From the NCBI GenBank assembly GCA_035299025.1, contig DATGXK010000007.1, positions 434,001 to 498,000 on the forward strand: a DNA stretch of 64,000 nucleotides, read 5' to 3'. The stretch is from Leadbetterella sp035299025 (GTDB lineage Bacteria; Bacteroidota; Bacteroidia; Cytophagales; Spirosomataceae). The notes below the pieces were generated by a model, which saw nothing but the letters and a program-made list of their open reading frames with translations, made no database searches and had not been told where the DNA came from. Positions 43,120 to 52,374 of this stretch are shown piece after piece; position 1 is the stretch's first letter; the number at the start of each line of letters is the position of its first letter. Position numbers and translations under genes: made by a program.

Positions 43120-43344
43120 CTGCGTGTTTAAATAAAAAAAACCAATTATGAAGAGCTTGCTTATGATATTAAGAACAAAAAATTCGTCGGGGTTTAGGTG
43201 TTTCTTTTCTGACTGAGAATAGTCAGATATAGAAAAAATTAGTGGTAATAGAAAAAATACCGCCCACAGTAAATGATGAGTGAGCGGTACTTTGTATTGG
43301 CTAAGCCAAGTTTTGTTATTTTTTGCCTAACCCATTTCTGAAAA

Positions 43345-43857
43345 TTAAACAAAAAGCATAATTAAGGTCAGAATGATACCAGCTATGGTAAAGTAAAGGC
43401 CTTTTTTGAATATTTTGGTACCCGGCAAAAACATCCAAAATGATGAAATTACAAAAAAGAACAAAGACAACCCAAAGAATAAATTCAAATAAAATAGGGG
43501 GTCGTTTGTTGTAGCTTTGTGCAAATGCTCCATTTTGTCAAGAATAAACGGCAGTTCCTTTTTTTCTGCTTTCAGTTCGCCGGTTTGAGAATTATATTGG
43601 CCGCCTTTGAAATACGTAATTCCGTTTTCCTCTTTATCAACATTTATTTTCATTTTTAAAATAGGTTGTAGTTGTTCAGGCTTTAGATTTGTTTCAACAG
43701 TTTTCTCGATTTTCACCACACTTTTAAGAAAATCTGTATTTCTGAATACCATTATGATGCCGCTAATAGCGTAAACGGCCATGATTCCTGCCAAGAAAAA
43801 GCCTAGGTAGCGGTGGTAAGTCCGCATGTTTTGATTGAGTTGGTTTGGTTTTGCCAT
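43345..43857 (-). CDS. PepSY-associated membrane protein
   Basis: The protein has 170 residues. It has the PepSY-TM arrangement: RTYHRYLGFFLAGIMAVYAI (helix at about 13-36), SGIIMVFR, a periplasmic PepSY-like region of about 45-110 with GGQYNSQTGELKAEKKELP, then HLHKATTNDPLFYLNLFFGL and two more helices to the end. Such proteins sit in the inner membrane, often next to TonB-dependent iron or siderophore receptors and sometimes act as reductases or protease-modulating factors. Here the gene is first in an operon with the kinase and LytTR regulator. Upstream is the relic of a putative outer-membrane barrel gene. Confidence 0.85.
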   Translation of the reverse strand: MAKPNQLNQNMRTYHRYLGFFLAGIMAVYAISGIIMVFRNTDFLKSVVKIEKTVETNLKPEQLQPILKMKINVDKEENGITYFKGGQYNSQTGELKAEKKELPFILDKMEHLHKATTNDPLFYLNLFFGLSLFFFVISSFWMFLPGTKIFKKGLYFTIAGIILTLIMLFV

Positions 43858-43979
43858 GTTAAAAAAAAAAAAGATTAATTATTAAATAAATTTATACTGA
43901 AAAAATGCTCCGAAATTTGACTTTGATATTTTTGTTGGGCCATAATATCTTGGTTAAAGCAAAGTCCAGATGCGAACCA

Positions 43980-44337
43980 TCATTTGGTAATGCCCAACCT
44001 GATTATTACCGAACTTCTTTCGCGTTTGTTGCCCTCAAAACCTTGTTTATACAGACCTTGAAATCTGGCTTCTGTTCTTATTTGGTTTGTTTTCGGAGCA
44101 AACTTTACTTGTGCAAAATTAGCCAATGAAGATTCTTTTGTAAGGTTTATGGTCGAATTTATTACGACAGTGAAGTTTTTATTGACAGAAATTTACTCCA
44201 AACCAGCTATATGTGCAAAATCCTTGCAGAGCTAAAAGTGGCAGCTGAGATAATTTAAGGCCTTTGTAAATGTCATTGTTGAGCCTGACATTCGAAAAAA
44301 ATATATTGTTTGCTTTGTCAAGATTTTTGTGATCTCA
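43980..44337 (-). pseudogene. frameshifted remnant, probable outer-membrane barrel C-terminus
   Basis: On the minus strand two abutting open stretches join across a frameshift near 44190. The first reads NNIFFSNVRLNNDIYKGLKL, then LLALQGFCTYSWFGVNF. The second starts SVNKNFTVVINSTINLTKES, passes AQVKFAPKTNQIRTEARFQG and ends SSVIIRLGITK with TGA. No start codon is present. Alternating hydrophobic residues and the strand-like end suggest the last strands of an outer-membrane barrel or receptor. It is upstream of, and co-oriented with, the PepSY/kinase/regulator operon, where such receptors are often found. The remaining sequence of 43858-44614 shows nothing else; a forward frame at 43905-44129 is its shadow. 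Confidence 0.5.
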
Positions 44338-44614
44338 AGCTAGATTAGAAAGTGTAAAAATGTCAAATTTACTTTTGAAAATTCTTTAAGATAATGGTTT
44401 GGTCTTGAATAAGCTTGTGACCAAACAAAAACTCCACAGGTGTTGGTTTGATAGGAGGGAGAGCAGCGGCGGGCTCTTGAACTAAATTATTAAAGGAAAG
44501 AAAAAAGTCTTCGTTTGGGTTCTAGCATTTTTTTTACAAAGCTCTTTTTTTAAACTACTCATTTTGTGAAAATGAGATGAAGAAATATTTTTTTAAGACT
44601 AAGGACACATATCT

Positions 44615-45514
44615 TCAATTTAAACCTCGAAATTCATTCGGCCCCATGCCCACTTTTTGCTTAAAAAGCCTCGTAAAATGCTGTGGATATTTGTAGCCGA
44701 GTTCGTAGGCGATTTGGCTGATGGATTTGCTTTGGTCATGGAATTTTTCCTTGGCCAGCTCTATCACTTTAGATTGAATGTATTCTAAAGCACTTTTACC
44801 AGTTTCTTTTTTTACCAAATCACCAAAATAATTAGCCGATAAATTCATTTTTTCGGCACAATAGGCTACGGTTGGCAAACCGCCGGTTTGTAGGTCGTTT
44901 GATTCAAAATACTCGTTTAGGAGCCATTCGAATCTGTTGAGAATGTCTCTATTGACAGACTCTCGGGTGATAAACTGGCGATCGAAAAATCTTAAACAGT
45001 AATTCAAGAACAATTCTATGTTGTTTATAATCAAAGTTTTGCTGTGTTTATCAATGCCACGTTCCAACTCTTCCTTAATTTTGACAAAGCATTCCAAAAC
45101 AATTTGTCGTTCGCGAGCCGAAACATGCAAGGCCTCATTTACAGAGTAAGAAAAGAAACCATAATCTTTGATGGCTTTACCCAAAGCCGTACCACGAATA
45201 AAATCGGGGTGAAAGACCAAGGCCCAGCCGGTAGGCTGAATAAGAACATCATCGGGCAAGTCGAAGCCAAAGGTTTGATTGGGTGCTATAAATAACAATG
45301 ATTCCTCTTGATAATCGTATTGGTTTCGTCCGTACTGAAAATCCTCGCAACGAAGATCTTTCATAAATATCACATAAAGCTCTGAGAAATATTTATTGGC
45401 AGTGATTTTATGGGATTTCGATTGATCCAGAACACTCACCAGCGGGTGCAAGGTTTCCTGACCTCTACGAGAATTAAACTGCGAAACTGTACTTAATTTT
45501 TCAATTTTCTCCAT
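44615..45514 (-). CDS. AraC family transcriptional regulator
   Basis: The protein has 299 residues from the ATG at 45514. The sensor domain has YFSELYVIFMKDLRCEDF and SLLFIAPNQTFGFDLPDD with FHPDFIRGTALG, a cupin-like block seen in Bacteroidota AraC proteins. The C-terminal HTH_18 pair runs from about 205: LPTVAYCAEKMNLSANYFGD, SKSISQIAYELGYKYPQHFT and FKQKVGMGPNEFRG. It is divergent from the first of three paralogous barrel genes (156 bases between the starts), which makes that gene and perhaps the aldo/keto reductase likely targets. Confidence 0.9.
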   Translation of the reverse strand: MEKIEKLSTVSQFNSRRGQETLHPLVSVLDQSKSHKITANKYFSELYVIFMKDLRCEDFQYGRNQYDYQEESLLFIAPNQTFGFDLPDDVLIQPTGWALVFHPDFIRGTALGKAIKDYGFFSYSVNEALHVSARERQIVLECFVKIKEELERGIDKHSKTLIINNIELFLNYCLRFFDRQFITRESVNRDILNRFEWLLNEYFESNDLQTGGLPTVAYCAEKMNLSANYFGDLVKKETGKSALEYIQSKVIELAKEKFHDQSKSISQIAYELGYKYPQHFTRLFKQKVGMGPNEFRGLN

Positions 45515-45670
45515 GGTTTTTATCGCTAATCTTTCAAAAATACTATAAATCCATAAGTCATTTAGATTTGGCAATGAATATCGGTAAAAATGGTAAATCT
45601 TTCAGTAAAACGGGTAAGTGGATAGAATATAAAAGGAAGGAACTTTGCAGAAAATAATAATTTCTAAGAA

Positions 45671-46426
45671 ATGAAACATTCAATTGTTCTGTTTTGCCTA
45701 CTTTCTGCATCTCATTTTTCTTATTCTCAAACCACCGACAGCACAAAAACGCCGAGTTTTTTTCGTGGACAAATAAACGCCACAAACAATGGTATTTCGT
45801 TGATACCCACGTTTTCACTGGGAAAACCTGCAGTTTTGTGTGATTTGAATATCGGAAAAGGTCGCCTGAGCTTTGATCCCATGTTACGCTTTGGCATGAA
45901 TGGTAAACCTTGGACATTTGTTTTTTGGTGGCGATACAAACTCATTCAGCAAAAGAAATTTATGCTCGGCTTGGGAGCTCATCCATCGGTAGTTTTCAGA
46001 GATATTTCGGTGGTAAACAATGGAGTAAAAAAAGACTATCTAGTTGCTCAACGATATTTTGCTTGGGAAGCTTCGCCAACTTATATAATCAACAAAAACG
46101 TCAATTTGGGTTTGTATTATTTAGGTTCAAAGGGCTTAACAAAAGACATTGTGCAGAATACCACTTTTATGGCAGTGCGAAGTGTTCTAAATCTGAACCT
46201 ATCGAATAAGTTTAATTTGGGGCTAATTCCACAGGCATATTATCTCAAAATGGATGATAAAGATGGCACTTATGTAAACGCAACCTTCAATTTTTACAAA
46301 AAGAATTTCCCGGTTTCGCTAAATGCCATTGCCAGCAAAGCCATCCGAACCGAGATTCCAGGCAAGGATTTTTTGTGGAGCGTAGGAGCGGTTTATAATA
46401 TCAACAACAGCTATTTGAAGCGTTAA
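45671..46426 (+). CDS. predicted exported beta-barrel protein, paralog 1 of 3
   Basis: The protein has 251 residues with a signal peptide (IVLFCLLSASHFSYSQ). The mature part alternates polar and hydrophobic residues as in a small outer-membrane barrel of 8-12 strands. It shares with the proteins at 47588 and 48521 the blocks TNNGISLIPTFSLGKPA at about 38-54, RLSFDPMLRFGMNGKPWTFV, WWRYKLIQQKK and a C-terminal RTEIPGKDFLWSVGAVY. The family is unknown to me. It is divergent from an AraC gene; the aldo/keto reductase follows 90 bases later in the same direction. Confidence 0.75.
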   Translation: MKHSIVLFCLLSASHFSYSQTTDSTKTPSFFRGQINATNNGISLIPTFSLGKPAVLCDLNIGKGRLSFDPMLRFGMNGKPWTFVFWWRYKLIQQKKFMLGLGAHPSVVFRDISVVNNGVKKDYLVAQRYFAWEASPTYIINKNVNLGLYYLGSKGLTKDIVQNTTFMAVRSVLNLNLSNKFNLGLIPQAYYLKMDDKDGTYVNATFNFYKKNFPVSLNAIASKAIRTEIPGKDFLWSVGAVYNINNSYLKR

Positions 46427-46516
46427 ATGTATGTTTGATTTTCGTAAATTTAGGTTTGAAAAACGTTAATTTTTGATTTGTTCTTGACGTAATTTTGTTT
46501 GATTAAAATACAAGAA

Positions 46517-47503
46517 ATGGAAAAGAGGAAAATGGGTTCACAAGGTTTGGAGGTTTCGGCCATAGGTTTGGGTTGCATGGGTATGAGTTTTTCGTATGCA
46601 CCTTTTCCATCCGAAGCCGAATCTGTCAAGTTGCTGCAAATGGCTGTAGAACAGGGTGTTACTTTTTTTGATACGGCAGAGGTATATGGACCATTTACAA
46701 ACGAAGAACTAATTGGGAGGGCACTGAAACCTTTCAGAGGGCAAGTGCAGATTGCCACCAAGTTTGGATTTAATATTCAGGAGGGTAAAATGCACGGTGT
46801 AGACAGTCGGCCCCAAACCATCAGAAAAGCCGTAGAGGGTTCTTTGAGAAGATTGCGAATAGAATGCATCGATTTGCTTTATCAACATAGGGTAGATCCA
46901 AATGTGCCTATCGAAGACGTGGCGGGAACAGTAAGCGACTTGATACAAGAAGGCAAGGCAAAGTATTTTGGACTTTCGGAGGCTGGAGCAAATACCATCA
47001 GAAAAGCACACGGCGTGCATCCAGTTTCGGCACTTCAGAGTGAATACTCGCTTTGGACTCGCCAGCACGAAACTGAGATAATCCCTGCTATAGAAGAGCT
47101 GGGGATAGGTCTTGTACCATTTAGTCCGCTCGGGAAGGGTTTTTTGACTGGAAAAATTGATGAAAATAGGAAATTTGAGGTGGGCGACATTCGTGCGGTG
47201 ATTCCTCGATTTACGGAAGCTGCACGAGTGGCGAATAAGGCCCTGATAGATGTTATTTCGGCCTTTGCGGTAAAACACAACGCCACTTCGGCCCAGGTTG
47301 CCATGGCGTGGGTGTTGGCCAGAAACAATCACACGGTTCCTATTCCCGGAACTACAAAACTCCACCGCCTGATAGAGAATATAGGTTCATTGTCTATTCA
47401 ATTGACTAGCAATGAATTAAGAGAAATTACTGAAGCTTCGGAGTCGGTAAAAATAACGGGCGAGCGATACACCGAAGCTATGGAAAAAACAACAGGTCTT
47501 TGA
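46517..47503 (+). CDS. aldo/keto reductase (AKR11/13-like)
   Basis: The protein has 328 residues from the ATG at 46517. It is a (beta/alpha)8 NADPH reductase with the catalytic tetrad: Asp and Tyr in FFDTAEVYGPFTNEELIG at about 47-64, Lys in VQIATKFGF and His in CIDLLYQHRVDPN. The opening block GLEVSAIGLGCMGMSF and late QVAMAWVLARNNHTVPIPGT are typical of the Tas/YghZ-like group. The substrate is probably a small aldehyde or ketone. It lies among the paralogous barrel genes on the same strand and may be controlled with them. Confidence 0.92.
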   Translation: MEKRKMGSQGLEVSAIGLGCMGMSFSYAPFPSEAESVKLLQMAVEQGVTFFDTAEVYGPFTNEELIGRALKPFRGQVQIATKFGFNIQEGKMHGVDSRPQTIRKAVEGSLRRLRIECIDLLYQHRVDPNVPIEDVAGTVSDLIQEGKAKYFGLSEAGANTIRKAHGVHPVSALQSEYSLWTRQHETEIIPAIEELGIGLVPFSPLGKGFLTGKIDENRKFEVGDIRAVIPRFTEAARVANKALIDVISAFAVKHNATSAQVAMAWVLARNNHTVPIPGTTKLHRLIENIGSLSIQLTSNELREITEASESVKITGERYTEAMEKTTGL

Positions 47504-47587
47504 TTCAGAATCATTCTGAATTAGCCAAAATATTGATATTTGTTCAAGAATATCCCAATTTTGTATGAAATTCTCTAAAACGCTATA

Positions 47588-48355
47588 ATGTTAAAAAATA
47601 CACTTGTTGTTTTCATCCTGTTCTTTTCCTTTTACACTGCCCATGCCCAAACTGCCGACAGTACCCTAAAAACATCTTCTTTCTCTGGCTCGGTTGGTAT
47701 TACAAACAATGGATTCGCCATAATTCCTACTTTTTCTTTAAACCGCCCAGCGGCTATAATAAACCTCTCTTTTCGTAGAAATAGATTTAGTTTTGAGCCA
47801 GACATACGCTTGGTTTCGGACGCAAGCAAAGGCGGCTTGGTGTGGTGGCTCCGGTATAGGGTAATAGACCAGAAAAAACTGAGTGTGAGGGTTGGAACTC
47901 ACCCCGCTTTTAGTTTAATTCGAAAAACCGTGGTAGACAATGGTGTAATTACCGAAATCATCGAAATGCTTAGATTTGCCGCATTTGAGGTAGTACCCAA
48001 CTATCAGATACTGCCCAACTGGGGAGTCGGGGCTATGTATCTTCAAGGCAAAGGATTACAAAAACATGGTCCTCAAGATACCAAAGTGCTGTTTTTGAAT
48101 ACCAGTATTTCAAACTTAAAAATAGGCGGCAATTTAAGATTTACTTTGGTGCCGGTGGTGTATTTTCTAAACACAGATGGTTTTACCGGTGATTATTTCA
48201 CAACAACAGGGATTATTTCTCATACCAAATTGCCTTTTACACTAGGTTCAACAATCAACCAAACATTCAACTCAAATATCCCGGGCAACAAAGATTTTAT
48301 GTGGAATGTCACTTTGAGTTATGTATTTAATAAGCAGTATAAATTGATGAAGTGA
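47588..48355 (+). CDS. predicted exported beta-barrel protein, paralog 2 of 3
   Basis: The protein has 255 residues with a signal peptide (VVFILFFSFYTAHAQ). It aligns over its length with the proteins at 45671 and 48521: TNNGFAIIPTFSLNRPA at about 38-54, FSFEPDIRLVSDASKGGLVW, WLRYRVIDQKKLSVRVGTHP and the final NIPGNKDFMWNVTLSYVFNK. It is the most divergent of the three. No known domain. It is likely an outer-membrane barrel or periplasmic beta-protein of unknown purpose, in line with the aldo/keto reductase gene upstream. Confidence 0.75.
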   Translation: MLKNTLVVFILFFSFYTAHAQTADSTLKTSSFSGSVGITNNGFAIIPTFSLNRPAAIINLSFRRNRFSFEPDIRLVSDASKGGLVWWLRYRVIDQKKLSVRVGTHPAFSLIRKTVVDNGVITEIIEMLRFAAFEVVPNYQILPNWGVGAMYLQGKGLQKHGPQDTKVLFLNTSISNLKIGGNLRFTLVPVVYFLNTDGFTGDYFTTTGIISHTKLPFTLGSTINQTFNSNIPGNKDFMWNVTLSYVFNKQYKLMK

Positions 48356-48520
48356 GAAATGAACTTATGTTTTGCCTAAAGAAACCATATTGTTGCTTGT
48401 AAGCTGTATTTTCAATTATTTGATTTTTGTAAATTTTGCTTTGAATTTTGTTATAGAGAACAAGGTTTATTGTCTAGTTTTGTGGTGTAAATTAATCATT
48501 ATTAGTATTTTACATCATTT

Positions 48521-49300
48521 ATGTCGAAAATTGCCTTTCAGTTTTGTCTAACTATTTGTTTGTTTTTTCTATCCTATACTTTGCACGCTCAGCAAGAAGA
48601 TAGCACGTCTAAAATTATAAATTTTCGAGCATCCTCAAGCATCACAAACAATGGTTTTTCGTTTATACCCGCATTTTCGTTGGGCAAACCAGCGGCCATT
48701 TTTAATTTGAATATCAACGATGGAAAGCGGTTTAGCTTCGACCCAGAGTTTCGTTTTTCGCTTCAAGATGGCCGACCTTGGTCATTTATTTTTATTTGGC
48801 GTTACAAACTTATCAATCAGAAACGCCTGCAGGCTAGTTTCGGTACGCATTTTCCGGCAGTTCCTTTCCGGGTGTTGATTTACGAAACTACACCCGATGT
48901 CAAAACTACATTGGCGGTTTCGAGAGTTATTCCGTTCGAGTTTTTGCCAAATTTTGTCATTAATAAAAATCACAGCCTTAGTCTTTTTTGTCTGTATGCC
49001 AAAGGTGTCACCGACGACGCCATCAATCACACTGGTTTACTTTCTTTAAGGTCTGTATCGAATTTTCCTATTTCGAAAAAACTTAATTTTAGAGTCAATC
49101 CACAGCTTTTTTACCTTAAGCTGGATAAAAAAGACGGCTATTATTTTGCCTCAAATTTCACTTTATCCTCTAAATCAACACCTTTTTATGTGGGTTCTAC
49201 TATCAATAAGCCCATAAAAACCGATATTGCGGGCAAATCTTTTGACTGGAATCTGAGTTTGGGATATTCGCTTGATAGAAAACTGATTGTAAAAAAATAG
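48521..49300 (+). CDS. predicted exported beta-barrel protein, paralog 3 of 3
   Basis: The protein has 259 residues with a signal peptide (LTICLFFLSYTLHAQ). It shares TNNGFSFIPAFSLGKPA at about 40-56, RFSFDPEFRFSLQDGRPWSF, WRYKLINQKRLQASFGTH and KTDIAGKSFDWNLSLGYSLD with the other two copies. It is closer to paralog 1 than to paralog 2. The AraC gene at 49304 begins 3 bases after its stop, so the two are co-transcribed; a TAGTTTTG box at 48475-48482 may drive both. The function is unknown. Confidence 0.75.
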   Translation: MSKIAFQFCLTICLFFLSYTLHAQQEDSTSKIINFRASSSITNNGFSFIPAFSLGKPAAIFNLNINDGKRFSFDPEFRFSLQDGRPWSFIFIWRYKLINQKRLQASFGTHFPAVPFRVLIYETTPDVKTTLAVSRVIPFEFLPNFVINKNHSLSLFCLYAKGVTDDAINHTGLLSLRSVSNFPISKKLNFRVNPQLFYLKLDKKDGYYFASNFTLSSKSTPFYVGSTINKPIKTDIAGKSFDWNLSLGYSLDRKLIVKK

Positions 49301-49303
49301 GTT

Positions 49304-50239
49304 ATGGATAATATTAATTTACACGTGATTAAAGCCCCCTTCGGGGGGTTGGGGGCTGAGACCTTACAAGATTTTTATAGCCGAAAGTTTGAGTGGATAC
49401 CCGAAAATCTGGATAAGGACATTGGGCATGTGAATGTTTTTAGGTTGCCGCATCCTGCGAGCAAACCTGTACCGTATAGGCGTAGAGATTTTTTTAAGGT
49501 TACGCTCTGTAGAGGTAGTAGCAGAATTCATTATGCCGATGAAGTTATTTCTTTTGAACGTCAGGCATTGGTTTTCTCAAACCCTTTTATACCCTACAAA
49601 TGGGAGCATATAGACAACATAGAGGGAGGTTTTTATGTAATTTTTGATGCAGGCTTCTTCAATCAATTCGGTCAATTGGTGCAATATGAGGTCTTTCAGC
49701 CCAAAGGAAAACATGTTTTTGAACTGGATGATACGCAGTACGATTTCCTCTGCACTATTTTTGACAAAATAGAAACAGAGCTAGATTCTGAGTATATCCA
49801 TAAGTATGACGCCATACGCAATTATATCTACGAGCTCATACATTTTGCTATGCGTACTCGTCCATCTACGCGTATTGAGAAGCTGCCTATCAACGCATCA
49901 CAGCGAATTTATTGGTTATTTTTAGAGCTTCTGGAGCGGCAGTTTCCTATAGACGAAAATCACACCGAAATCAAGCTTCGGGTGCCTTCAGACTTTGCGG
50001 AGCATCTAAATGTACACGTCAATCACCTCAACAGAGCCATAAAGGAGGCCTGTGGCCATACTACTTCCAAGATAATCGCAGACAGGGTTTTGAAAGAAGC
50101 GAAAATTATGCTCAAACAAAGCCAGTGGAATATAACTGAAATAGCATTTTCTCTCGGTTTTCAAGAAGTTACACACTTTAATAATTTTTTCAAAAAACAT
50201 CAAAACACCAGCCCAACTAAATTTAGGAAGGGAATTTAA
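49304..50239 (+). CDS. AraC family transcriptional regulator
   Basis: The protein has 311 residues. An N-terminal AraC-binding cupin-like region (RRRDFFKVTLCRGSSRIHYA, SFERQALVFSNPFIPYKWEH) is followed by a linker and the HTH_18 domain (LKEAKIMLKQSQWNITEIAF, SLGFQEVTHFNNFFKKHQNT at about 280-300). Odd: codons 9-19 come from a GC-rich near-palindrome at 49332-49357 (AGCCCCCTTCGGGGGG...), coding KAPFGGLGA, which looks like a dispersed hairpin element caught in the reading frame. The gene is directly downstream of barrel paralog 3 and probably regulates it. Confidence 0.9.
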   Translation: MDNINLHVIKAPFGGLGAETLQDFYSRKFEWIPENLDKDIGHVNVFRLPHPASKPVPYRRRDFFKVTLCRGSSRIHYADEVISFERQALVFSNPFIPYKWEHIDNIEGGFYVIFDAGFFNQFGQLVQYEVFQPKGKHVFELDDTQYDFLCTIFDKIETELDSEYIHKYDAIRNYIYELIHFAMRTRPSTRIEKLPINASQRIYWLFLELLERQFPIDENHTEIKLRVPSDFAEHLNVHVNHLNRAIKEACGHTTSKIIADRVLKEAKIMLKQSQWNITEIAFSLGFQEVTHFNNFFKKHQNTSPTKFRKGI

Positions 50240-50274
50240 AAGAAATATTTTGTTAGAGAAGCCGAAAGTCTATA

Positions 50275-50304
50275 TTTGACTTTGTGCAAAATCTCATATC
50301 TTTG
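50275..50304 (+). promoter_or_regulatory. promoter of GH35 gene
   Basis: TTTG at 50275-50278 and TATCTTTG at 50297-50304 with an 18-base gap fit the Bacteroidota consensus well. The ATG follows 26 bases later. Confidence 0.7.
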
Positions 50305-50330
50305 GGCTTTACTCTTAGCCCATTATTCCA

Positions 50331-51950
50331 ATGATCCGTTTCTATTTGCTGTTGGTTCTTTGTAGTTTTTCTTGTGCAATTTCAGCCCAAAATTCGATAC
50401 CAAGATTGATAAAAAAGGGGAATGCCACGCAACTGATAGTTGACGAAAAACCATTTTTGGTTTTAGGTGGCGAACTCGGAAATTCTACGGCCACTACTAC
50501 CGAGAATATGAAATCGGTTTGGCCAAAACTCAAAACCATGAACTTGAATACCGTTTTGGTACCAGTTTATTGGGAATTGATAGAGCCAATTGAGGGAAAG
50601 TTTGATTTCAATCTCTATCAAGATTTAATCCTTGAAGCTCGCCAAAACGAGATGAAATTGGTTTTTCTGTGGTTTGGTTCTTGGAAAAACAGCATGAGCA
50701 GCCATGCTCCAGCTTGGGTGAAACTCAATCAAGACAAATATCCGAGAGTTAAAGATAATACAGGCCGCAGCCAGGAAATTCTGAGTTCGTTTAGCGAAAA
50801 TGTGCTAAAAGCGGACAAAAACGCTTTCGAAAAACTCATGCAGTTTGTCAAAGATGTTGATAGTAGGGATAGGACGGTTCTCATGATACAAGTGGAGAAT
50901 GAAATAGGTATGTTGCCTTCTGCCCGAGACCATCAAACTTTGGCCAACGAGGCGTTTGATAAGCCAGTACCTTCAGAGTTGATGACTTATTTGCAAGAGA
51001 AAAAAGATAATTTAGTGCCTGAGTTTCGAGAAATTTGGAAACGAAATGGATACAAAACCACTGGAAATTGGGAGGAAGTATTCGGTAAAGGGCTGCACAC
51101 CGATGAGATATTTATGGCTTATTTCTATGCAGACTTTACCGACAAAATCGCCGAAGCCGGAAAGAAAATCTATCCTTTGCCCATGTTTGTCAATGCGGCT
51201 CTCAACAAAGCTGGACGTGAGCCTGGCAATTACCCAAGTGCAGGACCATTGCCTCACCTGATGGATGTCTGGAAATCCGCTGGGAAGGCGATAGACTTTA
51301 TGTCGCCAGATTTTTACAATCCTGATTTCAAACATTGGTGCGACTTGTACACCCGCCAAGGCGATATGCTGTTTGTGCCTGAGCATGTTTTTGACCAAAC
51401 TGTAGCCGCCAAAGCACTTTATACCATTGGGCATTACGAAGGCATAGGTTTTTCGCCTTTTTCCATAGAATCAACCCAAAAGCCAGAAGATGAGCCACTT
51501 GGTAAAATGTATGGCCTCATAAAAGAACTTAATCCACTGATTACTAGCAATCAAGGTACAGGGAAAATAAAGGGAATAATGTTGAGCAAAAGCGACTCTG
51601 AAACCATTATACGCTTGGGCAAATACGAGTTTACCTGCAAACACGATTACACGCTCAGCTGGACACCTGGATCTAAAACAGAAACTTGGCCTTTGGGCAG
51701 TGCCATCATCATCCAAACTGCTGAAAATGAATTTTATATGGCCGGTTCGGGTATAGTGATTACCACAAAATCAACGGAGAATAAAGACCTCAACATCGGT
51801 CTCCTAAAAGTGGATGAGGGTAATTTCATAAACAACAGATGGACAGTAAAACGCCACCTCAACGGCGACCAAACCCACCAAGGCCGCCATATCAACATCG
51901 GCACCAACCAGTTTGGTATTCAGCGGGTAGAGTTTTATGAGTATAGGTGA
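50331..51950 (+). CDS. secreted GH35-type beta-galactosidase (DUF5597-like C-terminus)
   Basis: The protein has 539 residues with a signal peptide (LLLVLCSFSCAISAQ). The (beta/alpha)8 domain of GH35/GH42 type has FLVLGGELGNSTATTTENMK near 41, LNTVLVPVYWELIEPIEGKF with the family's PxYWE, acid/base Glu in IQVENEIGM and probable nucleophile Glu in MLFVPEHVFDQ. The C-terminal 120 residues form the small beta domain (DUF5597-like) seen in this group. It probably trims terminal beta-galactose from side chains of plant glycans in the periplasm. Single-gene transcript as far as can be seen. Confidence 0.85.
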   Translation: MIRFYLLLVLCSFSCAISAQNSIPRLIKKGNATQLIVDEKPFLVLGGELGNSTATTTENMKSVWPKLKTMNLNTVLVPVYWELIEPIEGKFDFNLYQDLILEARQNEMKLVFLWFGSWKNSMSSHAPAWVKLNQDKYPRVKDNTGRSQEILSSFSENVLKADKNAFEKLMQFVKDVDSRDRTVLMIQVENEIGMLPSARDHQTLANEAFDKPVPSELMTYLQEKKDNLVPEFREIWKRNGYKTTGNWEEVFGKGLHTDEIFMAYFYADFTDKIAEAGKKIYPLPMFVNAALNKAGREPGNYPSAGPLPHLMDVWKSAGKAIDFMSPDFYNPDFKHWCDLYTRQGDMLFVPEHVFDQTVAAKALYTIGHYEGIGFSPFSIESTQKPEDEPLGKMYGLIKELNPLITSNQGTGKIKGIMLSKSDSETIIRLGKYEFTCKHDYTLSWTPGSKTETWPLGSAIIIQTAENEFYMAGSGIVITTKSTENKDLNIGLLKVDEGNFINNRWTVKRHLNGDQTHQGRHINIGTNQFGIQRVEFYEYR

Positions 51951-52374
51951 GGGTTTTTTAATTTGAATAGCCAAGTAGAAATAAAAATATCCCTTTTCGG
52001 AAGGTTTTGATTATTTTTTTAAAGTACTGCTTTTGTTGAGAATGGAAAACTGATAATTAGAAACCCAAACATCTGCTTTCTAAAAACTGCTAACTTAAAC
52101 TTTGTCGAAAGGAATAACACCGCTAACGATTATGAAATAATCGAATTATACTTGAAATACGGTATTTTGATTTGGTAAAGTTACATTTTCATTTTTTAAC
52201 TTAAATTTTAATATTTGATTTATGTTTTGTTTTGCAAATTCAGAATGTAAAAAGCATTAATTGTTTCATTTAAGTCAGTACTTGTCGAGCAGAACAGCCT
52301 TTTTATCTAAATGTAAATATTTTTCTAAAAATTTATATTAATTTGAGTTTTGGATTCAACCTTAATATAAAAAC
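51951..52374. other. intergenic region, no gene seen
   Basis: AT-rich spacer of 424 bases between two plus-strand genes. No terminator with a clear stem, no promoter pair and no protein-like frame was found. Confidence 0.4.

Noticed and set aside
43905..44129. 74-residue plus-strand protein
   Set aside because: Antisense shadow of the frameshifted barrel-like remnant on the minus strand.
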